This document shows, piece after piece, positions 1 through 8,004 of a stretch of DNA of 47,951 nt (the first letter of the stretch is position 1; every line of letters begins with the position of its first letter). The notes under the pieces are model-generated. The model was not told the origin of the DNA. It saw only the letters and a program-made list of their open reading frames with translations, and searched no databases. Source of the stretch: a bacterium (GTDB lineage: Bacteria > Actinomycetota > Acidimicrobiia > Spongiisociales > Spongiisociaceae); assembly GCA_028821265.1 (NCBI GenBank), contig JAPPGU010000041.1, forward strand, positions 1 to 47,951, read 5' to 3'. The position numbers were made by a program, and so were the translations under genes.

Positions 1-66
1 CAGGAGTCCGGGTTCGGCCGGGAGGGCGGGCGCCACGGCCTGCTCCCGTACCTGAGAGGGCACTGA
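1..66 (+). CDS. aldehyde dehydrogenase, C-terminal end (partial)
   Basis: The window opens inside a reading frame that ends with a TGA at 64-66. The 21 visible residues include ESGFGREGGRHGLLPYLRG, the usual C-terminal end of NAD(P)-dependent aldehyde dehydrogenases, where ESGFGREGG precedes the last helix. Only the tail is visible, so catalytic residues and substrate cannot be judged. The next real gene, at 558, is a short ALDH paralogue, which fits a paired-ALDH operon. I recall such pairs in actinobacteria but cannot verify it here. The roughly 490-bp gap between the two is filled by repeat DNA. Confidence 0.8.
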   Translation, partial: QESGFGREGGRHGLLPYLRGH

Positions 67-172
67 GAGATGTCCATTCGGCCCGTCGCCGCCGGCACCC
101 TCCCGGTGTCCTGTGCCGGAGTTTCACGGCCGATTGACGCTTCCCTTGTCCATTCCTGTCACTCGGACCCGA

Positions 173-417
173 ATCTGTCACACCCTTCCTATAGGTTGGC
201 TCATGCCAAGCACCACCACCGGCCGACAGCTGCGCAAGCTCCGATCGGCCCGGCCGGGACGGAGGGAACATTCAGAAGGGGTTTCGTTGAGCGACCCGCC
301 GTCTCACCCGGCATCAGGCCGGGCGTGGCCGCTCACGCCCCGGACCATGGTGGTGGCGGCGGGGGAGGGCCCTGTGGGGGGACGCCCGGCCTGGCGGCGG
401 CGTTTTTCGCGTTCTTC
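173..417 (+). repeat. dispersed composite repeat, copy A
   Basis: This is one of four long copies of a repeat of about 250 bp; the others lie near 23.8, 30.1 and 40.2 kb. Shared blocks, in order, are a TGTCACACC block followed by ATAGGTTGGC, then GCCAAGCACCA and CACCGGCCGA, then CCGATCGG, then a GGTGGTGGCGGGGG block, and finally TTTTTCGCGTTCTT at 403-416. Reading frames across it (for example one from 113) are continuations through repeat DNA with no family resemblance. It sits between two ALDH genes that would be expected to be adjacent. Confidence 0.7.
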
Positions 418-439
418 CGACGAATCAGCACCTCCCGCC

Positions 440-545
440 AAGATCGAGTTGGCACCGTCCGAGATCGAGTCGGCACCGTCCGGGATCGAGTCGGCACCGT
501 CCCAGAACGACCCAGCACCCTCCCAGAACGACCCGGCACCCCTCC
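440..545 (+). repeat. five tandem 21-bp units before the short ALDH gene
   Basis: Five consecutive units of 21-22 bp follow the pattern gAGATCGAGTCGGCACCGTCC. The first three are nearly identical. The last two have drifted to CAGAACGACCCGGCACCC forms. The array ends exactly at the AGGAGGTG ribosome binding site (546-553) of the ALDH gene at 558, so it forms that gene's 5' leader. Its role is unknown. Confidence 0.8.
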
Positions 546-557
546 AGGAGGTGGGTC

Positions 558-1418
558 GTGAGCCGGCTGGCGGTCCGCAAGACCTACAAGCTGTACATCG
601 ACGGGGACTTCCCCCGCTCCGAGTCGGGCCGGTCGTTCCCCGCGCTCGACCACAAGGGCGAGGTGGTCGCCCGGGTGGCCGCCGGCACCCGCAAGGACCT
701 GCGGATGGCGGTCCGGGCCGCCCGCCGCGCCCAACCCGGCTGGGCCGCCCGCACCGGCTACAACCGGGGCCAGATCCTCTACCGCATCGCCGAGATGGTC
801 GAGGACCGGGCCGAGGCCTTCGGCGCGGCCATCAAACTTTCCGGCGTCAGCGCCTCCAAGGCCCGCAAGGAGGTCGCCCAGTCTGTCGACCGGCTGGTGT
901 GGTACGCCGGATGGGCCGACAAGTTCGCCCAGGTGATGGGGAATCTCAACCCGGTGTCCGGACCGTTCTTCAATATCTCCACACCCGAGCCCACCGGCGT
1001 GGTGGGGATCATCGCCGCCGAGCCGTCCCCGCTGCTGGGCCTGGTCTCACGCATCGCGCCGGTGATCGTGTCCGGCAACACCGCCGTGGTGCTGGCCTCC
1101 GAGCGATGGCCCACCCCCTCCATCACGCTGGCCGAGGCGATGGCCACCGCCGACGTCCCCAAAGGAGTGGTCAACATCCTCACCGGCCCCAAAAAGGCCA
1201 TGGTCCCCTACCTGGCCTCCCACCTGGACGTCAACGCCATCGACGCGTTCGGCGCCGAGCCCGCCATGATGCACGACATCGAGCAGGAGGCGGCGGCCGG
1301 CGTGAAGCGGGTGGTCCGCCCGCCCGGCGGCGAGATCGACTGGGCCGGGGCGCAGAGCCCCTACGCCATTGCCGCCTTCACCGAGATCAAGACCGTCTGG
1401 CACCCCAAGGGCCTCTGA
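558..1418 (+). CDS. short aldehyde dehydrogenase-family protein, apparently non-catalytic
   Basis: This 286-residue protein starts at GTG 558 behind a strong AGGAGGTG site. The N-terminal half is a normal ALDH coenzyme-domain sequence: YIDGDFPRSESGR near residue 13, EPTGVVGII near 140 and PKGVVNILTG near 205. The end, AFTEIKTVWHPKGL, matches an ALDH C-terminus. The segment that normally holds the catalytic Cys and general-base Glu is missing, so the protein is about 190 residues shorter than the usual 480. It is unlikely to be an active dehydrogenase and may be a partner subunit of the full-length ALDH that ends at 66. Two partial copies of its 3' half lie at 2922-2989 and 3961-4217. Confidence 0.8.
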   Translation: MSRLAVRKTYKLYIDGDFPRSESGRSFPALDHKGEVVARVAAGTRKDLRMAVRAARRAQPGWAARTGYNRGQILYRIAEMVEDRAEAFGAAIKLSGVSASKARKEVAQSVDRLVWYAGWADKFAQVMGNLNPVSGPFFNISTPEPTGVVGIIAAEPSPLLGLVSRIAPVIVSGNTAVVLASERWPTPSITLAEAMATADVPKGVVNILTGPKKAMVPYLASHLDVNAIDAFGAEPAMMHDIEQEAAAGVKRVVRPPGGEIDWAGAQSPYAIAAFTEIKTVWHPKGL

Positions 1419-1419
1419 T

Positions 1420-1440
1420 TAGTTGCTAGTTGCTAGTTGG
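1420..1440. repeat. short repeat matching an inverted copy at 4514-4527
   Basis: Just after the ALDH stop, TAGTTGCT is repeated and followed by AGTTGG. The 14-mer TAGTTGCTAGTTGG (1427-1440) has a 13/14 inverted match at 4514-4527. The two sites bracket the whole duplicated coiled-coil/HTH patch. The 150 bp after it are AT-rich for this window and hold no gene. They include GATAA/TTATC near 1450-1470 and AGACACC/GGTGTCT around 1530-1560. Confidence 0.4.
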
Positions 1441-1589
1441 TACGAGAGTGATAAAGATACTTATCGTTCTGATCATATAGCAGCCACACGATTCTCTAGA
1501 TTAACCCTCTGTTGATGGGTAGACACCTGCTATGAGCTGTTGCTCGTCTTGGCGGTGTCTCCTAGCATTGATAGGGAAGGGAGTGGTTG

Positions 1590-1904
1590 ATGGACCCGCA
1601 GCTGGTTGATTGGGGTGGCTCTGCCGTCCTGCTGGGCATCTTCTGGCAGTTGATGGCCTGGTCGATGAGACGGCTGACCCGGCGCCTTGACCGGCAGGAT
1701 GAGTATCTGGCCGAGTTGAAGGCGGACATGAAGGCGGGTCAGGCCGAGTTGAAGGCGGACATGAAGGCGGGTCAGGCCGAGTTGAAGGGGGGCCAGGTGC
1801 GGTTGGAGGACCACATCATCCAGTTGGCGGGCGGTCTCGGTGAGGTCAAGGGTGAGTTGAAGAGGATCGCCCCCAGGGAAAAGGCCGCAGCCGGTGGTTC
1901 GTAA
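1590..1904 (+). CDS. membrane-anchored coiled-coil protein, copy 1
   Basis: This 104-residue protein starts at ATG 1590 behind GAAGGGAG. Residues about 8-28 (GSAVLLGIFWQLMAWSM) form a hydrophobic anchor, followed by a basic stretch (RRLTRRLDRQ) and a long charged coiled coil. The coil contains an 11-residue unit, QAELKADMKAG, repeated in tandem from 33-bp DNA repeats. It ends LKRIAPREKAAAGGS. I do not recognise a named family, and the charge pattern suggests the coil faces the cytoplasm. Its first ~125 bp are almost identical to the next gene (1950), so the tandem duplication is recent. Confidence 0.65.
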   Translation: MDPQLVDWGGSAVLLGIFWQLMAWSMRRLTRRLDRQDEYLAELKADMKAGQAELKADMKAGQAELKGGQVRLEDHIIQLAGGLGEVKGELKRIAPREKAAAGGS

Positions 1905-1949
1905 GCCGAGTGGCCGCTGGCCACTGGCCACCGGCGAAGGGAGTGGTTA

Positions 1950-2327
1950 ATGGACCCGCAGCTGGTTGATTGGGGTGGCTCTGCCGTCCTGCTGGGCATC
2001 TTCTGGCAGTTGATGGCCTGGTCGATGAGACGGCTGACCCGGCGCCTTGACCGGCAGGACAAGGATCTAGCTGAACTGAAGACGGATGTGGCCGGGTTGA
2101 AGCGGGATGTGACCGGGTTGGCGGAGGGTCAGGCCGAGTTGAGGGCGGACATGAAGGCGGGTCAGGCCGAGTTGAAGGCGGACATGAAGGCGGGTCAGGC
2201 CGAGTTGAAGGGGGGCCAGGTGCGGTTGGAGGACCACATCATCCAGTTGGCGGGCGGTCTCGGTGAGGTCAAGGGCGAGTTGAAGAGGATCGCCCCCAGG
2301 GAGAAGGCTACGGCAGCCGGTTCGTAG
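1950..2327 (+). CDS. membrane-anchored coiled-coil protein, copy 2
   Basis: This 125-residue paralogue of the preceding gene starts at ATG 1950 behind GAAGGGAG. It has the same N-terminal anchor and basic stop-transfer, then a longer coil. An inserted stretch (KTDVAGLKRDVTGLAEG) precedes the QAELKADMKAG units, and the C-terminus is near-identical. The 45-bp gap before it holds a small GTGGCC-GGCCAC hairpin at 1911-1925. A remnant of a further gene and an XRE-type HTH gene follow, an order repeated at 3.0-3.8 kb. Function unknown. Confidence 0.65.
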   Translation: MDPQLVDWGGSAVLLGIFWQLMAWSMRRLTRRLDRQDKDLAELKTDVAGLKRDVTGLAEGQAELRADMKAGQAELKADMKAGQAELKGGQVRLEDHIIQLAGGLGEVKGELKRIAPREKATAAGS

Positions 2328-2344
2328 GAGCCGCACCGCGCACC

Positions 2345-2404
2345 GGTTCCGGCTTCGTCCCGCTCTTCGGAGCCCCGGTGGAGTTGTTCGGAGAAGTGAA
2401 GTGA
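2345..2404 (+). pseudogene. remnant of an unidentified small gene, copy 1
   Basis: A 19-residue tail, GSGFVPLFGAPVELFGEVK, ends prematurely at 2404. The homologous DNA continues out of frame to about 2463 and matches 3280-3393. The position directly before an XRE antitoxin-like gene suggests it was once a toxin-type partner, but too little remains to name a family. Confidence 0.45.
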
Positions 2405-2476
2405 TGGCCTTGCGCTGCCTTCCAGACTTATGGCCACGAGATCGAGGCCGCCACCGGTGGTTGACTGCCATCAACA

Positions 2477-2908
2477 GTGATGTATGGAGGAGACACTCGC
2501 ACATGGCTGAGCAGAACGGACCCGGGCCGCACACCGACTAAGAGTGGGAAACGGCCTCAGAGCGGGTCCAGGTTATCCGCGAGCGAGCAGGCGAGGGCCA
2601 ACCCGGTTGCGGCGGCTGCCGAAGCTCGGAGATACGCAGAGATCGCAAACCGTGTCCAAACGCTACGAGCCATCCGGCAAGCTCGGGGGCTGACCCAGCA
2701 GCAGATGTCGGCACAACTGGACATCAGTCGGGCGGAGGTCTCCCGGATGGAACGGCGGAACAACCTCCACCTCGCTACCTTGGCCTGCTTCATCAGGGCT
2801 ACCGGCGGGAGACTTCGGATTACCGCTGTCTTCGACGACCAGGAGACCGAGATCAGCATCGGCGACATCCTCCCCGTCGACCCCCACCCGGTACAACCGC
2901 GCGCGTAG
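2477..2908 (+). pseudogene. XRE-family HTH gene, copy 1 (damaged N-terminus)
   Basis: From about residue 37 this encodes a good XRE/Cro-type helix-turn-helix (RQARGLTQQQMSAQLDIS, then AEVSRMERRNN) and the tail RLRITAVFDDQETEISIGDI. It resembles antitoxin-type regulators of HigA style. Against the copy at 3406, the N-terminal part carries a one-base loss near 2492 and a four-base gain (GAGCGAGC) near 2583. The frame is therefore scrambled for about 27 residues and then restored. The alternative start ATG 2503, well placed behind GGAGGA, meets a stop after 12 codons. The HTH could still be made from GTG 2477, but the gene looks decayed. Confidence 0.6.
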
Positions 2909-2921
2909 AACAAGTCTTCGA

Positions 2922-2989
2922 TAGAGCGTTGGCCGACCCCCTCCATCACGCTGGCCGAGGCGATGGCCACCGCCGACGTCCCCAAAGGA
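2922..2989 (+). pseudogene. ALDH fragment A (internal piece)
   Basis: About 65 bp match the short ALDH gene at 1100-1171 almost exactly (PTPSITLAEAMATADVPK in translation). The match breaks off after GACGTCCCCAAAGGA and runs straight into a coiled-coil gene that has lost its start. The rest of this ALDH copy resumes at 3961 with the same GACGTCCCCAAAGG. Confidence 0.75.
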
Positions 2990-3005
2990 GGAGGGCCAAG
3001 CCGAG

Positions 3006-3257
3006 TTGAAGGCGGATATGAAGGCGGGCCGGACCGAGTTGAAGGCGGACATGAACGCTGGCTACGCCGGGTTGGATGCGAGGGTTGCCGGGCTGGAGAA
3101 GGGTCAGGCCGGGTTGGATGCGAAGGTGGCGGGTTTGGAGAAGGGTCAGGAGCGGATCGATCGCAACGTTCTCCAGGTCGTGCGCGGCCTCGGTGAGGTC
3201 AGGGGCGAGCTGAAGAGGATCGCTCCGAGGGAGAAGGCTACGGCAGCCGGTTCGTAG
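3006..3257 (+). pseudogene. coiled-coil protein, copy 3, lacking the membrane anchor
   Basis: This frame keeps the repeat-rich coil (MKADMKAG, then GLDARVAGLEKGQ twice) and the family C-terminus LKRIAPREKATAAGS. The DNA upstream is an ALDH fragment, so the N-terminal anchor, ribosome binding site and start codon are gone. The candidate start TTG 3006 has no ribosome site. It is probably a truncated, unexpressed copy. Confidence 0.6.
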
Positions 3258-3279
3258 GAGCCGCACCGCGCACCGCACC

Positions 3280-3393
3280 GGTTCCGGCTTCGTCCCGCTC
3301 TTCGGAGCCCCGATGGAGTTGTTCGGCCAAGTGATGGCCTTGCGCTGGCTCGAGGACTATGGCCACAAGATCGAGGCCGCCACCAGGGGTTGA
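3280..3393 (+). pseudogene. remnant of an unidentified small gene, copy 2
   Basis: An uninterrupted 37-residue tail (GSGFVPLFGAPMELFGQV, then MALRWLEDYGHKIEAATRG) ends at TGA 3391-3393, 12 bp before the XRE gene. The head of the gene is missing. The same remnant lies before XRE copy 1. It may be the C-terminus of a toxin-like partner; this is inference from position only. Confidence 0.45.
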
Positions 3394-3405
3394 CTGCCAT
3401 AAACA

Positions 3406-3831
3406 GTGATGTATGGAGGAGAGCACTCGCGCATCACCGAAGACAAGGGATCCGGGCCATACACGGACGAAGAGTGGGAAACGGCCTCAGAGCGGGTCCA
3501 GGTTATCCGCGAGCAGGCGAGGACCAACCCGGTTGCGGCGGATGCCGAAGCCCGGAAGTACGCAGAGATCACCAATCGCGTCCAAACGCTACGAGCCATC
3601 CGGCGAGCTCGGGGGCTGACCCAGCAGCAGATGTCGGCGCAACTGGACATCAGTCAGGCGGAAGTCTCCCGGATGGAACGGCGGAACAACCTCCACCTCG
3701 CTACCTTGGCCCGCTTCATCAGGGCTACCGGCGGGAGACTTCGGATCACCGCTGTCTTCGACGACCAGGAGACCGAGATCAGCATCGGCGACATCCTCCC
3801 CGTCGACCCCGACCCGGTTGCGCTGACATGA
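3406..3831 (+). CDS. XRE-family HTH transcriptional regulator, copy 2
   Basis: The 141-residue frame from GTG 3406 is intact. An N-terminal helical stretch (WETASERVQVIREQARTNP) is followed by a Cro/C1-type HTH at about residues 68-105 (RRARGLTQQQMSAQLDIS, AEVSRMERRNN) and a short tail (GGRLRITAVFDDQETEIS). This layout matches antitoxins that act as autoregulators in HigBA-like modules. The start is uncertain: the GGAGGA at 3414-3419 would suit a start near 3432, where the sister copy has an ATG but this copy reads ATC. No intact toxin precedes it. Confidence 0.65.
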   Translation: MMYGGEHSRITEDKGSGPYTDEEWETASERVQVIREQARTNPVAADAEARKYAEITNRVQTLRAIRRARGLTQQQMSAQLDISQAEVSRMERRNNLHLATLARFIRATGGRLRITAVFDDQETEISIGDILPVDPDPVALT

Positions 3832-3960
3832 CCGGTGTGTCCGTGCTGCGTACGGCGAACCGCGCGCGACCTAGAGACACACTTCGGAGTCTTCGGATAG
3901 AGCGATGACCTCTCGGTAGCCCGCGTGTGGATCTCTGTCTCGCATGTCTTGGCAAAGAGT

Positions 3961-4217
3961 GACGTCCCCAAAGGGGTGGTCAACATCCTCACCGGCCCCA
4001 AGGAGGCCGTGGTCCCGTACCTGGCCTCGCACCTGGACGTCAACGCCGTCGACGCGTTCGGCGCCGAGCCGGCATGATGCAGGACATCGAGCAGGAGGCG
4101 GCCGCCGGCGTGAAGCGTGTGGTGCGCCCGCCCGGCGGCGAGATCGACTGGGCCGGGGCGCAGAGCCCCTACGCCTTCACCGAGATCAAGACCGTCTGGC
4201 ACCCCAGAGGCCTGTAG
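3961..4217 (+). pseudogene. ALDH fragment B (3' part)
   Basis: This matches the 3' end of the short ALDH (1157-1418) at well over 90 percent by eye. It begins abruptly at GACGTCCCCAAAGG and has lost one base near 4073 (frameshift) and nine bases near 4175. It ends at the same TAG-type position after KTVWHPRGL. Together with 2922-2989 it forms a second ALDH 3' copy, split by about 970 bp of coiled-coil/HTH DNA. Confidence 0.8.
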
Positions 4218-4269
4218 CCGGTTGCAGAGGATCGCGCCCAGGGAGAAGGTCGCGGACGGCGGTTCGTAG
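4218..4269 (+). pseudogene. coiled-coil protein 3' tail fragment
   Basis: Directly after ALDH fragment B the DNA encodes LQRIAPREKVADGGS followed by a stop, the C-terminus of the coiled-coil family at 1590, 1950 and 3006. It is a fourth copy reduced to its last 15 codons. Confidence 0.65.
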
Positions 4270-4425
4270 GGCCCGCACCGGTCTCCGGGTTCCCAGCTCG
4301 ATCCCTTTCTCGTAGTTCCCACGTCAGCACGACTAGCTGTACTGTCCAGCAAGGCGGCAGGCGGTTCGTAGGCGCCGCGCCGGTCTCCGGGTCCCGGCTC
4401 ATCCCTCCTCGTAGCCCCCAGGGCT
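4258..4425 (+). repeat. degenerate direct repeat of the coiled-coil 3' flank
   Basis: The stretch GGCGGTTCGTAGG...CCGCACCGGTCTCCGGG (4258-4295) recurs as GGCGGTTCGTAGG...CCGCGCCGGTCTCCGGG (4361-4400). Both are followed by similar CTCGTAG tails. It continues the duplication pattern seen from 1.6 kb onward. Confidence 0.5.
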
Positions 4426-5460
4426 CTCGCCCGCTGCACATCTATATATATACGCAGGAACCGCTACGCCCGCCGACCCCGTGTCCGGCTAGCGAGCTAT
4501 CGACCACCAACCCCCAACCAGCAACTACCAAACTATCGAACGGGTTCCGGCCACCCGGAGACCCTCCGATCCGGCCGGGATTCTTTCGAAAACGCGAAAA
4601 AACGCCGTCTGACCCGACAGGGCCGGAAGCTGTCCGGCTTGGCCGGATTACGCCCTTCCGGTAGCTGTGAGTTCACCGATCCAGGCCGTTCGGGGACGAC
4701 CTGGCGCCAGGAGCTGGCGCCCGGCCCATCGTGGCGCTCGACCGGGCCGGGTTCCTCGCCGACCGCACCGTGCCAACCCATGCGTGATCCTCGACGACGC
4801 CGAGATCGACAGCTGGCCGAGCGCAACACCCATGTGGCCCACTGCCGGTTCAACGACATGAAGCTGGCCAAAGGGCGATGAAGCTGGCCAAAGAGCGATG
4901 TTCACCTCCAGGTATACGTTGATTACGGCGGCCGGCAGTCCAGCACCCGGGTGATCGCGCGCCCATGGTGCGCCATGTACTGGTGGACGCCGCCTGGCTC
5001 GACCGCCTGGGCCTGCCCGGAGCCCCTGCTGGAGCATGGTTCGCGCCTCGCGCGAGCGCCTGCTGGCGTACTCGGACAGACCGGAGCGATTCCATGCGCG
5101 GCTCCCGAGCGCTACGTTGTCGGCCATGGCTAACGGTTGCCCTACGCCGCTGGTGCTGTTACGGTGACATGACGTGAACGCCAGGTATCGGAGAGTTCCG
5201 CCCCTGTTGGTCAACACAGTGTTACGCATCTGGAATGGGATTGGCCATGAATGACCGTGCTGTTGGACGTGCTGTGCTACACTCCGTGCTCGGCATGAGC
5301 CCTGCCACCGTGGTAAGGTTCTCGGTATGTTCCGGGTCAACCACCCAGAGGGGAGTAGCCGGTGATTGGCGCAGGTAGCGCTAGTTCGGGTGCATCCGCG
5401 AGGGTTTCGCAGCTGCGAATTGTGCGGCCCCGGACCGGCAGGCTTGCCATAGGTGGAAAA
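4426..5460. other. about 1 kb without a convincing gene
   Basis: No frame here looks like a real protein. A TATATATATA run lies at 4443-4452 and AAAACGCGAAAAAACG at 4589-4604. A scrap reading PIVALDRAGFLADRTVPTHA ends in a stop near 4786. A 20-bp tandem unit (ATGAAGCTGGCCAAAG) lies near 4858-4897. The long open frame on the minus strand (4648-5514) has the composition of a shadow frame. The last 300 bp presumably contain the promoter of the surface protein at 5526, but no clear -35/-10 pair is visible. Confidence 0.5.
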
Positions 5461-5525
5461 GAAAGGAGGGGCCGATGCCCCGATTGAGAGGGCATGCGCG
5501 CCCGTTACAAGCAAAGGAGGGGCCG

Positions 5526-7988
5526 ATGGCCCAGCTAGTGAAGAAGCGGCGCCCGGGTTGGGCAGTGCTCGTCGTGACCGCCTTGGTCGCCTCGCTGTTC
5601 GCGGTCGGGACCGGTCCGGCGGCAGCGGTCGAGATCGACAACAGCAACCTCCCTCGCCCGAGCGAGTCCACCCCTTGGTCGGCGTGCGTGGGCGACGCCC
5701 TTGCCGGTCGGGGGTTCACCGACGTGTCGATGGGCAGCGTCCACTACGACGACATCAACTGCCTGTCGTACTACGGGATCACCATGGGCACGACGGCTGA
5801 CACCTACTCCCCCGGCGACAACGTGAGCCGCTGGCAGATGGCGCGGTTCATGGAGCGGGCCGCCAGCTTGACGGGCGCTGACGCCGACGAAGTTCTCGGC
5901 GACTTTGAAGAGAACGGCTCCGACCCGGTGACCCGGGCTGACATGGCGAAACTGCTGGTCAAGCTGTTGGCCTCGGCCGCTCCGCACGTCGTGCAGGTCG
6001 ATCCGGACGACGAGTACGCCGTGACCTACGGCCCGAATGGTGCTCGGGATCTCGACGACGGCGACGGCGACCCGCGGACCGGCCCCCTCGACTACTTCGC
6101 TGACGCGCGGCAGCAGACGCCTCGTCGTGTGGACAACCTCATCAGCGCGGCCTACGAGTTGGGGATAACCAGCGGGACTGGCGACGGCACGACCTTCGAG
6201 CCCGCGAGCTTGGTGACCCGGGCCCAGATGGCCTCGTTCATCATGCGGACCATGGCCCACACCGATGTGCGCCCGGCTGGGCTGACGGCTCAGTCTTCGA
6301 GCGCGACCGTTCAGGTTTCGCTGCGGGACAGCGACTACCAGCCCATCGTCAACGAGTGGATTGACGCGTTCTATGTCCACCCGGACCGGGCGGACGACGC
6401 GTTGAGGAGCAACGGCTCCTGTACCCGCCTGCCCAACACCGCGCCTGATGACACCACCAGGTGCACGATCGACAAGGGCGACAATCTCACCCAGGCGGAT
6501 GGAAACGTGCAGTTCGCCCTGCCGTTGACGTTCGTGGGCGACGCTCGCACCCTGTGGACATGGACCGGCGACCTCGGTGACGAGTACGAAGACGGTGAGA
6601 CCGATGTCGTAAAGATTGAGGTCGTGCAGGGTTCGATGCCCGCCACCAGGGCGCTCGTGACCAGCGACATGAGGTCAGGCGCCACCGAGGTTCGCTACGG
6701 CGCCAAGATCACTTTCACGATCCAGCTCCAGCACTACAACGCGACCACCGGTGCTGTGCTCGACTCGGTGCCACTGCGCCAGGACTTCGCGTTCCGGCTG
6801 ACGCAGACACTGCGCACCGAGCCGACGCGAGACGCGACGACCGGCACACGCACGGACAACGGGAGTCTGATCGGCCAGACTGTGGAGGTCATCAACATCG
6901 GCACGGACGGAACGGCAGAGTTCGTCGTTTCTGCGGGTGACCCGCGACCGCACCGACGCGACAATGACACTCCGAGGGAGGTCGAGTGGTCTCTGGTTCC
7001 GGTAGCAGCTGGAACAACCACTCCCGTCAAGGTCGGCCAGGGTGTGGATAACGACTTCGTGACGGTCATTGGGGTGGACGACAGCAACGTCGGCACACGT
7101 GAGGATCTGGGCACGACCAGCGGTTACGTCCAGTTCGACGACGACGCTGGCATGCTCCAGAGGATCTCCGTGCTGGGCGGGAACGCCTCCCGCAGTCCGA
7201 GCTACGAGTACCAGGATTCCGGTGGGGAGACCGCCTATGTCACTGTCTCCGCCATCAACGAGTACGGCGAGCCGGTGGGTGGAGTCCGAGTGAAGGTTGC
7301 CGGCACCGACGCCACCAGCCCCGACACCTGTGCTCCGGCGCTCAACGCCGATCCCAACGACGATACGGTTCTCTTCGCTAGGGAGTACCAGACGAACCGG
7401 TTCGGCACCGCTCGGATTCCTCACACGGGCCCGACGGGCAATGCCTCCAACACCCAGCAGATGGTGGCCGTCTACCCAGGGTCTTCCACGGACGCGGCGT
7501 ACACAGCCACCTGTGCCGCATCGGCCGATGGAGGCCTGATAGCACGAGCCACCGTTGTGACTAATGCCTCACCCGAAACGGGTGAGACTCAGGCCCAGGC
7601 GGAAGCGAGGGTGTTCGCGGAAGCCGACCTGGTTTCAGCGAACTCCGCACGGCACACGCTCCACTGGGTCCGGGCTGACAGCACCGCCGGTCCCAGCCAG
7701 ACCGATCAGGCCATCGCGGTCGTCAATACCCAGGCCGATGAGATCGTCGCAGGAGCGGGCGCCACGTTGGTGATCGTCCGGTACGACGACAACGACGAGT
7801 TCAAGGTCAACGGTGTGTCCAAGAGCATGGCGAAGTTCGAGGAGGCGTTGGAGTACGCCACCGGCGACAGCCGCATCACGGAGGTGCAGCTCGATTGGTC
7901 CGGTTACGACTACAGGGATTCGGATGAGATCACTGAGTGGGAGGTGACCTACACCGACATCACGGGGGAGCGTGAGCCGCTCGGATAG
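5526..7988 (+). CDS. SLH-domain surface (S-layer-like) protein
   Basis: This is an 820-residue secreted protein. ATG 5526 is behind AAAGGAGG and opens a clear signal peptide (KKRRPGWAVLVVTALVAS, cleavage probably near AAA-VE at 34-36). Three SLH units follow: one at about 45-105 (FTDVSMGSVHYDDINCLSYY), a degenerate one near 120-155, and one at about 190-245 (AAYELGITSGTGDGTTFEP). SLH domains bind secondary cell-wall polymers. The middle has Ig-like repeats marked by the motif LWTWTGDLGD, and the end carries the recurrent module VRYDDNDEFKVNG...SMAKFEEAL. An identical AAAGGAGGGGCCGATG lies 51 bp upstream and in frame, so a start at 5475 is possible but would spoil the signal peptide. Confidence 0.85.
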   Translation: MAQLVKKRRPGWAVLVVTALVASLFAVGTGPAAAVEIDNSNLPRPSESTPWSACVGDALAGRGFTDVSMGSVHYDDINCLSYYGITMGTTADTYSPGDNVSRWQMARFMERAASLTGADADEVLGDFEENGSDPVTRADMAKLLVKLLASAAPHVVQVDPDDEYAVTYGPNGARDLDDGDGDPRTGPLDYFADARQQTPRRVDNLISAAYELGITSGTGDGTTFEPASLVTRAQMASFIMRTMAHTDVRPAGLTAQSSSATVQVSLRDSDYQPIVNEWIDAFYVHPDRADDALRSNGSCTRLPNTAPDDTTRCTIDKGDNLTQADGNVQFALPLTFVGDARTLWTWTGDLGDEYEDGETDVVKIEVVQGSMPATRALVTSDMRSGATEVRYGAKITFTIQLQHYNATTGAVLDSVPLRQDFAFRLTQTLRTEPTRDATTGTRTDNGSLIGQTVEVINIGTDGTAEFVVSAGDPRPHRRDNDTPREVEWSLVPVAAGTTTPVKVGQGVDNDFVTVIGVDDSNVGTREDLGTTSGYVQFDDDAGMLQRISVLGGNASRSPSYEYQDSGGETAYVTVSAINEYGEPVGGVRVKVAGTDATSPDTCAPALNADPNDDTVLFAREYQTNRFGTARIPHTGPTGNASNTQQMVAVYPGSSTDAAYTATCAASADGGLIARATVVTNASPETGETQAQAEARVFAEADLVSANSARHTLHWVRADSTAGPSQTDQAIAVVNTQADEIVAGAGATLVIVRYDDNDEFKVNGVSKSMAKFEEALEYATGDSRITEVQLDWSGYDYRDSDEITEWEVTYTDITGEREPLG

Positions 7989-8004
7989 CTGACGGCATCC
8001 ATAA

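Noticed and set aside
113-1429. A 438-codon open frame at the start of the window
   Set aside because: It runs through the composite repeat and then out of frame over the ALDH gene; composition is Arg/Gly/Pro-rich and matches no family.
5278-5283. TACACT as -10 of the large surface gene
   Set aside because: No acceptable -35 at 16-18 bp, and the site lies about 240 bp before the start; chance cannot be excluded.
4648-5514. A 288-codon open frame on the minus strand
   Set aside because: No ribosome site, no domain-like pattern and shadow-type composition; it crosses decayed repeats and the region upstream of the surface gene.
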